Assembly (NCBI GenBank): GCA_008080565.1
Contig: VIKE01000003.1
Span: 1-64,000, forward strand
Length of the DNA stretch: 64,000 nucleotides
Origin: Rhodocyclaceae bacterium
GTDB lineage: Bacteria > Pseudomonadota > Gammaproteobacteria > Burkholderiales > Rhodocyclaceae
Direction of reading: 5' to 3'
Shown here: piece after piece, positions 9,482-18,861 of the stretch
Numbering within the stretch: position 1 is the first letter of the stretch
Layout: every line of letters starts with the position of its first letter
Program-made: the position numbers and the translations under genes
Notes under the pieces: generated by a model
What the model was told of the DNA's origin: nothing
The model's input: the letters and a program-made list of their open reading frames with translations, nothing else
The model's database searches: none

Positions 9482-9895
9482 TCAGCCGATCAGCGTGACG
9501 ACGATTTCCCGACTTTGACCCTGCGTCCGGTGCTCGAACAAATAGATGCCCTGCCAGGTGCCGAGGAGCAGACGACCGTTGGTGAACGGAACAGTCAACG
9601 AAACGCCGGTGAGCAACGAGCGGGCATGGGCGGCCATGTCGTCGTCGCCTTCGAGGTCGTGGCGATAGGCCGGGTCGCCGTCCGGCGCCCAGCGTTGCAT
9701 GAGGGTTTCGAGATCGCGGCGGACGCTGGCGTCGGCGTTCTCGGTAATGGCCAGGCCGCAGCTCGTATGGCGCACGAAAATATGGGCAATTCCGGCGTTG
9801 ACCGTGGCATTCCTGACCACGGCGGCGATTTCGTCGGTTATTTCAAGCGAACCGCGCCCGCGCGTGGTGATGGCGAGGTGATGTTGCTCGGCCAT
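9482..9895 (-). CDS. YjbQ/UPF0047 family protein
   Basis: A 137-residue protein of the YjbQ (UPF0047) family, annotated elsewhere as secondary thiamine-phosphate synthase. Family motifs are the segment HIFVRHTSCGLAITENAD, with the conserved His, Ser/Cys and Glu-Asn residues, the following DLE, and the C-terminal GTWQGIYLFEHR. The ATG at 9895 gives the normal family length; the frame stays open further upstream but that part overlaps the next gene and is not protein-like. It follows the YajD gene by eight bases in the same direction. Confidence 0.92.
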   Translation of the reverse strand: MAEQHHLAITTRGRGSLEITDEIAAVVRNATVNAGIAHIFVRHTSCGLAITENADASVRRDLETLMQRWAPDGDPAYRHDLEGDDDMAAHARSLLTGVSLTVPFTNGRLLLGTWQGIYLFEHRTQGQSREIVVTLIG

Positions 9896-9903
9896 GCCGC
9901 CGC

Positions 9904-10269
9904 TCAGTCCTTCTTGAGCAGGCCTTGCAGCGCGGCGAACGGGTTGTGCGTGGCGCCGCCACCGCGCTTGGTGCTCGTGTCGGTGTAGCCGCGGTCGGCC
10001 TCGATCTGCTTCTGGTGCTCGTTGTCGTGGCAGTAAATGCAGAGCAGTTCCCAGTTGCTGCCGTCGTTCGGGTTGTTGTCGTGATTGTGGTCGCGATGGT
10101 GCACGGTCAGTTCGCGCAGATTGGTCACGGTGAATTCGCGGGCGCAACGGCCGCAGATCCACGGATAGATTTTGAGGGCGCGTTCGCGGTAGCCCTCGGC
10201 GCGGGTGTCGGCGGCTTTGCGCGCATCGGCGACGATCTTGTCGAGGCGTTTGTGGTCGATTGAGCTCAT
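9904..10269 (-). CDS. yajD: YajD family HNH nuclease
   Basis: A 121-residue protein with an HNH/beta-beta-alpha-metal core: CGRC, the HHRDHNHDNN segment, and an ELLCIYCHDNEH motif that pairs with the first Cys-X2-Cys to bind structural zinc. Length and motif order match YajD. The start at 10269 is an ATG. It is probably transcribed with yjbQ. The physiological role of YajD is not established. Confidence 0.9.
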   Translation of the reverse strand: MSSIDHKRLDKIVADARKAADTRAEGYRERALKIYPWICGRCAREFTVTNLRELTVHHRDHNHDNNPNDGSNWELLCIYCHDNEHQKQIEADRGYTDTSTKRGGGATHNPFAALQGLLKKD

Positions 10270-10312
10270 GGCTGGAATCCGTTGATGTTGGGGTAAATAT
10301 TAACCGGCGATG

Positions 10313-12658
10313 TCAGATTCCCAGGCGCTTGAAAAAATCCCTGACCATGCTCGGGAGCGATTCGACGTCGAGTTCCTTGACCCCGCTGTCGCTGTTGAAT
10401 TCGTCGTACATCCAGTCGCCGTCCACGAAGGAGACACCAGCCGGTGGCGAACGTTCGGCGACCGGCTTGCCGGCCAGCGCCTGGCGCATGTAGTCGATCC
10501 AGATCGGCAGGGCGAGCGTCGCGCCGAACTCCCGGGCGCCCAGCGATTTGGGCTGGTCGAAGCCCATCCAGGCAACGGCGACGACATCGCTGGCGTAGCC
10601 GGCAAACCAGCCGTCGAAGGCATCGCTGGTGGTTCCCGTCTTGCCCGCTACATCGGCGCGCCCGAGGCGTTGGCCGGCCAGGGCGCCGGTGCCGGTATGG
10701 GCGACTTCGCGCAGCATGCTGTCCATGATGAAGGCGTTGCGGCTGTCGATGACCCGTTGTTCGTCCTGACGGACGGGCGGCTGCGGCGTTTCCTGCAGCA
10801 CGGTGCCGCGGCTGTCAGTAATCTTTTCGATCAGGTGTGGCGTGACTTTGTAGCCGCCATTGGCGAAGACGGCGTAGGCGGCGGCCATCTGCTGGGGGGT
10901 GACCGAACCGCTGCCCAGGGTCATGGTCAGGTCGGCCGGATGCTTGGCGGCATCGAAGCCGAAGCGCTGCAGATAATCGCGCCCATATTGCGGCGTGATC
11001 GCCCGCAAGAGCCGTACGGCGACGACGTTTTTGGAACGGGCAAAGGCGCGGCGCAGGCTGATCGGGCCATCGTAGCCATCATCGTTCTGCGGATCCCATG
11101 TTTTGCCGTTGTCGCCGGCTGGCAGCGAGAGCGGCGCATCCTCGACCTGCGTGGCCGGCGAATAACCTTTCTCCAGCGCCGCCGAATAGATGAAGGGCTT
11201 GATGCTCGATCCCGGCTGGCGCCAGGCGCTGGTCACATGGTTGAACTGCTTACGCGAAAAATCGAAGCCGCCGACCAGGGCGCGATAGGAGCCATCCTCG
11301 GCATTGATGGCAACAAAGGCCGCTTCGACCTCGGGCATCTGGCTGATCGACCAGCGGCCTTTGGCGTCGCGGCTGGCGCGGATGACCGAACCGAGGCGAA
11401 TCCGGGTGCCATCCCTGGCGCTGGCCTGCAGCGCGCGGGCGACGAAGCGCAGGCCCTCGCCGCTGATCTCGATGGTGTCGCCGGAAGCCGGTTCGGCCCG
11501 GACTTTCTTGCCAGAGACTTCGGTGACGACCGCGGCGATCAGGTTGTCGCTGTTCGGGTGCTTGGCCAGGATGCGGTCGATGGCATCGTCACGCTCGTCG
11601 GCGTCTTCAGGCAGATCGACGAAATCTTCCGGCCCGCGGTAGCCGTGGCGCTGGTCGTAGGCCAGCACGTTGCTGCGCAGCGAGTTGTAGGCAGCGTTCT
11701 GCTCGGCACCGTTGAGCGTGGTGTACACGTTGAAACCGCGCGTGTAGGTCTCGTCCTGGTATTGGGCGAAGAGCTCCTGGCGCACCATTTCGGCAACGTG
11801 GTCGGCATGCACGGTTAGCAACTGGCGGTCGCTGATCTTGAGGGTCTGGGCCACCGCCTCGGTGTATTGCGCTTCGGTGATTTTGCCCAGTACGCGCAGG
11901 CGCTTGAGGACCAGCCCCTGGCGGGCCTTGGCGCGAACGGGATTGACGGCAGGGTTGTGCTTCGCCGGGTTTTGCGGGATGCCGGCGAGCATGGCCGCTT
12001 CGGCCAGCGTCAGCTCAGGCAGCCGCTTGTTGAAATAAGTGCGGGCGGCGCTGGCGAAGCCGTGGGTGCGCTGGCCGAGGTAAATCTGGTTCATGTACAG
12101 CTCAAGGATCTGGTCCTTGGTCAGCGCCGACTCGATGCGATAGGCGAGCAGCGCTTCGGTTAGCTTGCGCTTGACGGTTTTTTCCCGCGTCAGGAAGAAA
12201 TTGCGCGCCACCTGCATGGTGATCGTCGACGCGCCCTGGTGAAAACCGCCGGTCAGATCGGCAACCAGCGCCCGCGTCACACCCCGGTAATCGACGCCGC
12301 CATGTTCGTAGAAACGCGAATCCTCGATGGCCAGCAGGGCATCCTTCATGACCTGCGGGATTTCCTGGATCGGCACGAAATCGCGGCGTTCCTCGCCGAA
12401 CTCGCCGAGCAGTGCGCCATCGGCCGTGTAGATGCGGAGCGGAATTTTCGGTCGATAGTCGGTCACGATATCCAGCGGCGGCAGGCTGGGCAGTACTGTC
12501 AGCAGCATGTAGGCGAACAGCGCGAAGAGCAGCAAGGCGCCGTTGACAGCGAGGGCGACGAGGGTGCGCGGCAGCTGGTTGCGATAGTTGGCGGTGGCCA
12601 GCGGAAGCGCCAGGAATTTGAAGACGGTCGAGAAGAAATTCAATTGCGGTCCTGCCAT
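10313..12658 (-). CDS. mrcA: penicillin-binding protein 1A (bifunctional transglycosylase/transpeptidase)
   Basis: A 781-residue class A penicillin-binding protein that polymerises and cross-links peptidoglycan at the inner membrane. An N-terminal membrane helix is followed by the GT51 transglycosylase domain (IEDSRFYEHGGVDY, then GASTITMQVARNFF), an OB-like insert and the transpeptidase domain with SSIK, SKN and KTGTT active-site motifs. Length and motif order are normal for PBP1A. The long opposite-strand frame across it is a codon-bias shadow. Confidence 0.97.
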   Translation of the reverse strand: MAGPQLNFFSTVFKFLALPLATANYRNQLPRTLVALAVNGALLLFALFAYMLLTVLPSLPPLDIVTDYRPKIPLRIYTADGALLGEFGEERRDFVPIQEIPQVMKDALLAIEDSRFYEHGGVDYRGVTRALVADLTGGFHQGASTITMQVARNFFLTREKTVKRKLTEALLAYRIESALTKDQILELYMNQIYLGQRTHGFASAARTYFNKRLPELTLAEAAMLAGIPQNPAKHNPAVNPVRAKARQGLVLKRLRVLGKITEAQYTEAVAQTLKISDRQLLTVHADHVAEMVRQELFAQYQDETYTRGFNVYTTLNGAEQNAAYNSLRSNVLAYDQRHGYRGPEDFVDLPEDADERDDAIDRILAKHPNSDNLIAAVVTEVSGKKVRAEPASGDTIEISGEGLRFVARALQASARDGTRIRLGSVIRASRDAKGRWSISQMPEVEAAFVAINAEDGSYRALVGGFDFSRKQFNHVTSAWRQPGSSIKPFIYSAALEKGYSPATQVEDAPLSLPAGDNGKTWDPQNDDGYDGPISLRRAFARSKNVVAVRLLRAITPQYGRDYLQRFGFDAAKHPADLTMTLGSGSVTPQQMAAAYAVFANGGYKVTPHLIEKITDSRGTVLQETPQPPVRQDEQRVIDSRNAFIMDSMLREVAHTGTGALAGQRLGRADVAGKTGTTSDAFDGWFAGYASDVVAVAWMGFDQPKSLGAREFGATLALPIWIDYMRQALAGKPVAERSPPAGVSFVDGDWMYDEFNSDSGVKELDVESLPSMVRDFFKRLGI

Positions 12659-12816
12659 GCTTGCCCGGCAAATAAGTGCCTGTCGGGCGGTTTATGGCGC
12701 TGGCTGGCCAGTCGCCGAGGCCGCTAGTTTATCCGCAATGCGACAGGTGGACCGCTGGCCGTGCCCTGATCCTGTCCGTAGAATCCGGATTCACCCATTT
12801 ACCAGGCGTCACCACC

Positions 12817-13242
12817 ATGCCCCGCATCAAGATCGAACTTCCCGAGCATTTCAGCTTCTCGACCGATATTCCCATTTATATCGGCCACATCAACTACGGT
12901 CACCATCTCGACAACGCCCAGCTGATTTCGCTGGTCTCCGAAGCGCGCGTGCGTTTTTTTAAATCGCTGGGCTATACCGAACTCGATGTCGAAGGTGTCG
13001 GTATCGTCGTCGCCGATGTCGCGGCGCAATATCGCTCGGAAGCCTTCCACGGTGAAACGCTGGTCGTCGAAATAGGCGCCAACGATTTCAATAAATACGG
13101 CTGCGATCTGGTCTGGCGCCTCAGCGACAAGGCCAGCGGCCGCGAAGTGGCGCGCGGCAAGCACGGCATCATGTTCTTCGACTACGCCGCCCGCAAGGCC
13201 GTCTCGGTACCGCCGGGCTTCATTGCCAAGGTCGGCGACTGA
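12817..13242 (+). CDS. acyl-CoA thioesterase (4HBT hot-dog fold)
   Basis: A 141-residue hot-dog-fold protein of the 4-hydroxybenzoyl-CoA thioesterase class. It has the early HINYGHHLDN segment, which resembles the acyl-CoA thioesterase active-site loop (often YxDTD-like), and conserved beta strands in the second half (DVAAQYRSEAFHGETLVVEI). The ATG at 12817 starts the recognisable domain; upstream frame sequence is not protein-like. Its TGA overlaps the ATG of the radical SAM fragment by one base, so the two genes were an operon before the island arrived. Confidence 0.85.
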   Translation: MPRIKIELPEHFSFSTDIPIYIGHINYGHHLDNAQLISLVSEARVRFFKSLGYTELDVEGVGIVVADVAAQYRSEAFHGETLVVEIGANDFNKYGCDLVWRLSDKASGREVARGKHGIMFFDYAARKAVSVPPGFIAKVGD

Positions 13243-13406
13243 TGATTCCCATCCGCTACGTCGAGCCGGTCTTTCGTCCGCCGAGCGAGGCGGAATCGCT
13301 GATCCTGCCGGTGACGGATGGCTGTTCGTGGAATAAATGTACGTTCTGCGATTATATGGCATGTAAAAACTATCATAATTTGGCGGAATTGGAACAGTTT
13401 CCATAG
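13242..13406 (+). pseudogene. radical SAM protein gene, 5' fragment cut by island insertion
   Basis: The frame begins ATGATTCCCATCCG, directly overlapping the thioesterase stop. It reads MIPIRYVEPVFRPPSEAE and then PVTDGCSWNKCTFC, a typical radical SAM iron-sulfur motif (Cys28, Cys33, Cys36). At about codon 37, base composition falls sharply in GC, and the frame continues only to a TAG at 13406 with unrelated sequence. Radical SAM enzymes of this kind normally run for several hundred residues, so the rest should lie beyond the far end of the inserted island. Confidence 0.88.
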
Positions 13407-13521
13407 CGTTATTTGCATTTTTTCGTCATTTAAATCGACATATATGGTATAAAAATAAAAATAATATGATCGATCTTAATATTTGTTTGCAGGGCGCAAT
13501 TTGTTGGATGAAATATCTCTG

Positions 13522-15006
13522 ATGGCCGTCATGCCTCCTGTCACTCTCCGGGCAAAAGTCTTCCGCAAGGACGTTCATGACAGTTTTATAGAGCTGCCGG
13601 TGGTCTTTACCGAGGATGGGCCACTCCTGCCGCTAATTGACTATATGCTGAAATTTGAGCAACGAAGCGCGAGCTGGAGAGCGAAGCTAGCACAAGGAAT
13701 ATGCCTTTTAATTGAGTATATGCAGGTTAATAGTCATTGTTTTGATGACCCTGCCGAGCTATTCCGAGGGTTCGTTACGCGCCTTTCCTGCGGCACTATC
13801 AATGAAACCGGTGGTGACCCTGGCGGTCTTTATTGGTTGGGATCAAGTGATCAAGTAACACGGCATTTGGTGCAACTTCTCTCCAACTTCTTTGACTGGA
13901 CTCACAAGAAGAGCGGCACAACTGCGCTGAACCCATGGAGGGAAGCAACTAGCGCGGAGCAAAGGCTTGCCTGGGCTGCATGGCAGCATCAGCGAGACAG
14001 ATCGTTTTTGGGGCATACGTGGGATCGTGACAAGGCGGCAATGGCTGTCGCGCGAGCGCGCGACACGCTGCTCAAGCGTGCACCGCTAATCGATCACGAA
14101 CCTGTTAAACGTTTTCCAGAAGACAGCATCTCCGATCTATTGTGGCGAGGCTTCATTGTGCCCGGCAAGCAGAAAAGTCCGCGCATTGAGGAGCGGCTGA
14201 ACTTGCGGGACATTCTAATCACCATGCTCTTGCACTATGGGGGGTTGAGAGTTTCAGAGCCTTTCCAACTGTACGTCCATGATGTGATGCCGGATCCTTT
14301 TGATGCACAGCGAGCTTATGTCCGTATCTTTCATCCGAGCGACGGCCTGGCTCCACACGATTGGTTGGATGCAAAGGGCAAGGCTATTCACTGCATAAGA
14401 GAAGCTTACCTGCGTGGCAAATTCGGTATGCGCCCACGCGACCAATATTTTCATACCCACTCTCGATATGCAGGCTGGAAAGATAATGCACTAAGTAGCT
14501 CCATGCATTTTATCGACGTGCACTGGTTCCCCTCTTGGGCTGGCGGTGTGTTCATGAAATTGTGGATCCTATACATGACTCAACGGGCGCAACTGGCGTG
14601 CAATCACCCCTTTGCATTCGTTACGGAAAACGGTGATCCATACAGCATTGATACGTTCAAGCACCAACATGGCCGAGCCGTCGAGCGGATTGGCCTCGAA
14701 GCTGCGAAGGCGCTTGGTACCACACCCCACGGTCACAGGCATGCCTACGGTCAGCGGTGTAGTGACTTAGGTGTTAATCCAATGGTAATCATGAAGGCGA
14801 TGCACCACAAATCGCTCGAATCACAAGCGGTTTACACGACCCCAGGTAGGGAAAAAGTTAGACAAGCAATTCTAGAGGCCGAGAAGCGTAATGAACTTGG
14901 CGGCGGACTCTCTGCGCCGCCTGATTTCCTGTCGTACGGCTTCGAAGATGTCGATCCGTTGGGCCTATTGAGCGGGAAGAGCCCTAAATTGATTAGGAAA
15001 AAATAA
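13522..15006 (+). CDS. gmtY: tyrosine recombinase, probable GmtY
   Basis: A tyrosine-recombinase-type integrase of about 494 residues. The catalytic set is visible in the C-terminal half: Arg in LLHYGGLRVSEPF (about residue 243), His-X-X-Arg in TPHGHRHAYGQR (about 400), His in MKAMHHKSLES (about 428) and Tyr in AVYTTPGREK (about 438). It is the first gene inside the island and is separated from the next recombinase gene by one base. The frame also has TTG starts at 13483 and 13498; I chose the ATG at 13522, without a strong ribosome binding site. The GmtY name rests on gene order, size and remembered family resemblance. Confidence 0.78.
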   Translation: MAVMPPVTLRAKVFRKDVHDSFIELPVVFTEDGPLLPLIDYMLKFEQRSASWRAKLAQGICLLIEYMQVNSHCFDDPAELFRGFVTRLSCGTINETGGDPGGLYWLGSSDQVTRHLVQLLSNFFDWTHKKSGTTALNPWREATSAEQRLAWAAWQHQRDRSFLGHTWDRDKAAMAVARARDTLLKRAPLIDHEPVKRFPEDSISDLLWRGFIVPGKQKSPRIEERLNLRDILITMLLHYGGLRVSEPFQLYVHDVMPDPFDAQRAYVRIFHPSDGLAPHDWLDAKGKAIHCIREAYLRGKFGMRPRDQYFHTHSRYAGWKDNALSSSMHFIDVHWFPSWAGGVFMKLWILYMTQRAQLACNHPFAFVTENGDPYSIDTFKHQHGRAVERIGLEAAKALGTTPHGHRHAYGQRCSDLGVNPMVIMKAMHHKSLESQAVYTTPGREKVRQAILEAEKRNELGGGLSAPPDFLSYGFEDVDPLGLLSGKSPKLIRKK

Positions 15007-15007
15007 A

Positions 15008-17974
15008 ATGCCTGGTGGTGGGAAAATTAAGAATACCAACCTCAACTTTGATCCTGAGTTTCGTTTTTTGCTCGAACTCGATCCGGGTTTTGAGGCATGG
15101 CGAATGCTGGCGGCGGAATGGTTTGCCATATCGACAAAGGAAGGAAGATTTCCAAAGGCAATTCGGGAAGGGCTTTGTCCATTTTTGGTCTCGTATTTGC
15201 ACGGCCAAAATCTCGACTTGCGTCCAGTAGCACTATTTGAACGTGATGCGCAGTTACCTGATCTGCGCACAGTTCTGAAATTGGACGAGTCGGTTGGAAA
15301 TTATCGTATTCATGACATCATCGTCGATTTTTTGAATTGGGTTCTTGAGGCCCATTTGACCGAAAAAGACGCTGACGGAAGCACGGTTGTTCCTGAGTGT
15401 TTGAATCAACCTATTCAACGATTGGCGCGAAAACGAATCAATAAACGTGCTGATGTCGGGTTCAAACACATAGTGCTGCGTGATCCAAAAATGGTGAACT
15501 GGCAGGAGCTCGCTGCCGAATGGTTGGCGCTTCAGAAACTGAACCTTGATAAACGCCTATACGGACTCAACAAGTTCCTCATTGACTATATCATCGGACG
15601 CAATCTGCCTCGTAATCCGATTACGTTTCTCATGCGCACATCCGAAAAACCTTCGTTTGTTGACGTATTAATTGCAAGTAAATCGAAAGGTAAGAAGGGT
15701 AAGCTAACCGCCGGCCAGTTGGCTGTAAATAATGTCGTTAGCGTATTTTTGGACTGGGTGCTAGCTGAAAAAATTGCCCGTATCGCAGACGAAAATGGCT
15801 TACGGTACATTCCTCCCGAATTCCACAACCCGATAGAGTTCATGCGTAAGTCGGATGCGCGGATAGAGAACTATAGCGAGAGCGTTCGAACTGCTCTCTC
15901 GATTCGTTACATCAAGGAATTGCGTGGCATGCTATCCGAAGGACCGAACTTCCGTGACTGGAAGTGGGCTCACGTGGTCATGGATGAGGGCTACACGGGC
16001 GGTGACTGGTTTATGGTTGATCCGATGCTCGTTGATCGTGATGATCCAGACTGCGTATGGCGGGAGCGCAATTCCACGAGGGACGAGCGAAGATATCGCG
16101 GCTTACCAGCTCGTATTACAGAGTTGTGGTCTCCTGCACGCGCGGTTGCTCTGTATATCAAACTCGAACTACCGCTTCGGACTTTCCAAGTACGTATGCT
16201 GGACTCTGGCGAGTGCGACACGTGGCGCTATCAGGATGGGAAATTTGTTCTAAACGATTCTCCGCTCGCTATGGGGAATCCTAGAAGTCCAAGGCAGTAC
16301 GGGGTTTTCCACCACAGTCAGAATGAGTCTGGAGCTGGTCTTTACATTAATACAAATAAGACTGCTGACATTAATAAACCGGAAAGCAAAAAAGGCTACG
16401 TGATTCCATGGCAGCACGATACTGTCCTTTATTGGTTGGAAAAATTGCGTAATTGGCAGGAACGCTACAACCGACTTCTAGAGCCAGTAGCGTGGAGTGA
16501 ATTGGAGGAAAAGCATTTCGGACGAGCAATTCCGCATTTCGATGTACTGGAAGCGCGCGGGGTAGCCTCATTCCTCTTTCGTGATGCGGCGGCGAAGGGC
16601 GGTGATCGATTTAAGCCTATCCCGGATGCCAGCATGGATCGTGTTTGGTACCGGCTCCTCCGTCGTCTTGAACAACGTTGCCATGACCGTGGTGAGACTG
16701 CGAACAACGGCATGCCAATCCAGTTTGTTGTACCGAATTCACCAACCACGACCTTCTATCCGTTACATGCTTTGCGCGTCTCATTGATCAGCTATCTGAT
16801 TCTCGATGCTCAACTGCCGCTACCGATTGTTTCGAAGCTGATCGCTGGGCACGCGCGCATCATCATGACCCTCTATTACACCAAGATGGGAGTGAGTTAT
16901 GTGCGAGATGTGATGGAGGCGGCGGATCGCCGCGCCATCGAGGCTGAGCAAGCAAACCACGCACGTTTCCTGAATGAGGCTACTTTCGAGGAGATCAGTC
17001 GCCGGTTCGCCAGCATCAGTGACGATGCGATTCGCTATGCCAAGTTACAGAAGAGCGCTGCAGCCTTTATCTTTGAAGACAAGGGAATATGTCCCGTAGC
17101 TGGATCTATGTGTGACGTCGGAGGGGAGATCATTAGAGATTGGGCAAAGCACGCCGTATACTCTCCCGTTATCGGGTATCCGAATCAACGCAATTGCGTT
17201 TGCTGTCGATTCTTTCTGACAGGGCCGGCATATTTGGCTGGGCTGCAGGCACACTTCAATGCCATGAGCTTCGAGGCGCACGAAAGCGCCAAACGCTGGA
17301 CTGGCGCCAATGATCACCTGATCAAATTGGAAAACACCCAGTTGACCAGCAAGCTTAACGGAACACCTTTTACTCAATTCGAAGAACTCAACAAAGCGTC
17401 ACACCGTGTTTCCGTTGAATTGGAGACATTCGGCGTTCTGCACAACGTAATGCAAGCTACCCATTACCTGATTGGGAGATCGTTGGATTTGTGCAAAGCT
17501 GGTCAAAAGGAGGGGGTGCGACTAGTCGCAGCGGGAGGAATCGATGATATTACTTTTGCATTCACCGAGACTGCCTCCGAGAGCCACCAATTGGCTGTGG
17601 TTTGCCAGAATTCCACCATTTATCCTGAGATCGATGCTAGCAAAGCTGCGCTACGCCAATCCCAACTGGTCGATATTATGCTGACCATCAACGGCAAGCC
17701 TCCTGTTCTTTATAAATTGACGCCGGAACAACAGATGGAAGTAGGTAACCAGATCATGAAAATGATTGAGGTCCGAACTGGTTCCATCGCTGGGGCTGTC
17801 GAATTTGTCGAGGGGCGGCGACTCTTGAATGAAATTGGCATGCTTGATGACGCAATGGATCTTGTCTCCCCATATATCAACTCTGTAGAAGCTAAGACGA
17901 TTATCGAAACCGCTCAGGCCAAACGGGTTTTAGCGGCGGTTACGGAAAACGACGGAGAAAACGATGCATCCTGA
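15008..17974 (+). CDS. gmtZ: large tyrosine recombinase/integrase, probable GmtZ
   Basis: A 988-residue protein with a second tyrosine recombinase core. Arg lies in LELPLRTFQVRML (about residue 388), His-X-X-Arg in LHALRVSLISYL (about 586), His in IAGHARIIMT (about 614) and Tyr in LYYTKMGVSY (about 622). The long N-terminus is not recognised and may be a DNA-binding domain. After the core come Cys residues (GICPVAGSMCD and RNCVCCRFF) that may bind zinc. It starts one base after the gmtY stop and overlaps gmtX by 11 bases, so the three are translated together. The name is based on the trio arrangement. Confidence 0.78.
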   Translation: MPGGGKIKNTNLNFDPEFRFLLELDPGFEAWRMLAAEWFAISTKEGRFPKAIREGLCPFLVSYLHGQNLDLRPVALFERDAQLPDLRTVLKLDESVGNYRIHDIIVDFLNWVLEAHLTEKDADGSTVVPECLNQPIQRLARKRINKRADVGFKHIVLRDPKMVNWQELAAEWLALQKLNLDKRLYGLNKFLIDYIIGRNLPRNPITFLMRTSEKPSFVDVLIASKSKGKKGKLTAGQLAVNNVVSVFLDWVLAEKIARIADENGLRYIPPEFHNPIEFMRKSDARIENYSESVRTALSIRYIKELRGMLSEGPNFRDWKWAHVVMDEGYTGGDWFMVDPMLVDRDDPDCVWRERNSTRDERRYRGLPARITELWSPARAVALYIKLELPLRTFQVRMLDSGECDTWRYQDGKFVLNDSPLAMGNPRSPRQYGVFHHSQNESGAGLYINTNKTADINKPESKKGYVIPWQHDTVLYWLEKLRNWQERYNRLLEPVAWSELEEKHFGRAIPHFDVLEARGVASFLFRDAAAKGGDRFKPIPDASMDRVWYRLLRRLEQRCHDRGETANNGMPIQFVVPNSPTTTFYPLHALRVSLISYLILDAQLPLPIVSKLIAGHARIIMTLYYTKMGVSYVRDVMEAADRRAIEAEQANHARFLNEATFEEISRRFASISDDAIRYAKLQKSAAAFIFEDKGICPVAGSMCDVGGEIIRDWAKHAVYSPVIGYPNQRNCVCCRFFLTGPAYLAGLQAHFNAMSFEAHESAKRWTGANDHLIKLENTQLTSKLNGTPFTQFEELNKASHRVSVELETFGVLHNVMQATHYLIGRSLDLCKAGQKEGVRLVAAGGIDDITFAFTETASESHQLAVVCQNSTIYPEIDASKAALRQSQLVDIMLTINGKPPVLYKLTPEQQMEVGNQIMKMIEVRTGSIAGAVEFVEGRRLLNEIGMLDDAMDLVSPYINSVEAKTIIETAQAKRVLAAVTENDGENDAS

Positions 17975-18686
17975 CGACCTGCTGGAACAGATCAAGGCCA
18001 ATGCCAACCCTCGTAAGCAGCGAAACCTCGAAATCGTCCACACCGTATGCCGCGAGCAGTATGAGTTAGGGAGCAAGGATTTTTCTGTAGCAACTATTGC
18101 GCGGATCGCTCATAAGAGAGGGGGGCCGACCGCAGGTTCCATTCACAATAAAACAGGCGATGATTTTAAGGGAATCATCAAAGCTTGGGCCTCCCATACA
18201 GGTGGTAGCCTTAAAAAATTGCGTAAAGTTGGTGCCGACCCTGTCTTCTCGATCTTGGACAAAATACCTGATCCAGCTGTCCGCTCAGTCTTTGGTGCGG
18301 TCTTGGCAGAGAACAGGAAGCTGCGTGGTGAAGTTACGTTCCTAAAGGCCAATTCCAACATCGTCATCGACCGCCGAATCATCAGTGATAGCCCGCAAAA
18401 AACACCTGTAGGCCAAGTGCTTCCCGCACACCTTGGCTTGAATGAAGATCAGGTCGCAGCGCTTAAGCATGCTGTTAGTGATACCTTGATGCAATCTGAA
18501 GGTTGGAAGGCTGACGAGTTTGGGCGTGTCATAAACGACAAGGGGCGTGTGATATTCAGGCCTGGCTTTGTAACAGCAATACGCCAAATCATGGTCAATA
18601 TTGAACAGCCCGCCGGCCATGAACCTAGGAATGAGATGATTGAACTGTCCTACATGGGCGTTAACGATCAGTCGAAATGTAAATGA
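17964..18686 (+). CDS. gmtX: small third protein of the recombinase trio, probable GmtX
   Basis: A 240-residue protein with no enzymatic motif. The N-terminal 90 residues (IVHTVCREQYELGSKDFSVATIARI, then HKRGGPTAGSIHNKTG) look like a winged-helix or HTH module for DNA contact. It overlaps the end of gmtZ by 11 bases. In the published gamma-mobile-trio islands a protein of similar size and N-terminus accompanies the two recombinases, and I recognise this one by resemblance from memory. It may be a DNA-bending or specificity factor for integration. Confidence 0.72.
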   Translation: MHPDDLLEQIKANANPRKQRNLEIVHTVCREQYELGSKDFSVATIARIAHKRGGPTAGSIHNKTGDDFKGIIKAWASHTGGSLKKLRKVGADPVFSILDKIPDPAVRSVFGAVLAENRKLRGEVTFLKANSNIVIDRRIISDSPQKTPVGQVLPAHLGLNEDQVAALKHAVSDTLMQSEGWKADEFGRVINDKGRVIFRPGFVTAIRQIMVNIEQPAGHEPRNEMIELSYMGVNDQSKCK

Positions 18687-18826
18687 GCGCCTCAAAGTAA
18701 AGCAGTTGTCAGATTGCCGCGATCAACTTGGAAAAAGCTGAGTCTTGGATCATCGAGAGAAACACAGCAAATAATTGGGGATATTCGATATGGCTTAGCG
18801 AAAACTGATCTTGCAATGAACACTAG

Positions 18827-18861
18827 AAGGACTAATGTCAAATCCTGAAGGTCAGCAGGGA
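18827..18861 (+). repeat. boundary repeat copy 0 (TAATGTCAAA core)
   Basis: The core TAATGTCAAA lies at 18833-18842, followed by CCTGAAGG and CAGGG. It sits between the recombinase trio and the first cargo gene, whose stop codon it touches. It is the weakest full match of the five: the gap between core and CAGGG is three bases longer than in copies 1, 2 and 4. Confidence 0.4.

Noticed and set aside
10310..11818. A 502-codon plus-strand open frame
   Set aside because: It lies fully opposite the clear PBP1A gene and reflects its GC-rich third positions; no family features.
13483..13522. TTG start at 13483 for the first recombinase
   Set aside because: No ribosome binding site and AT-rich leader sequence; the ATG at 13522 is more typical, though not proven.
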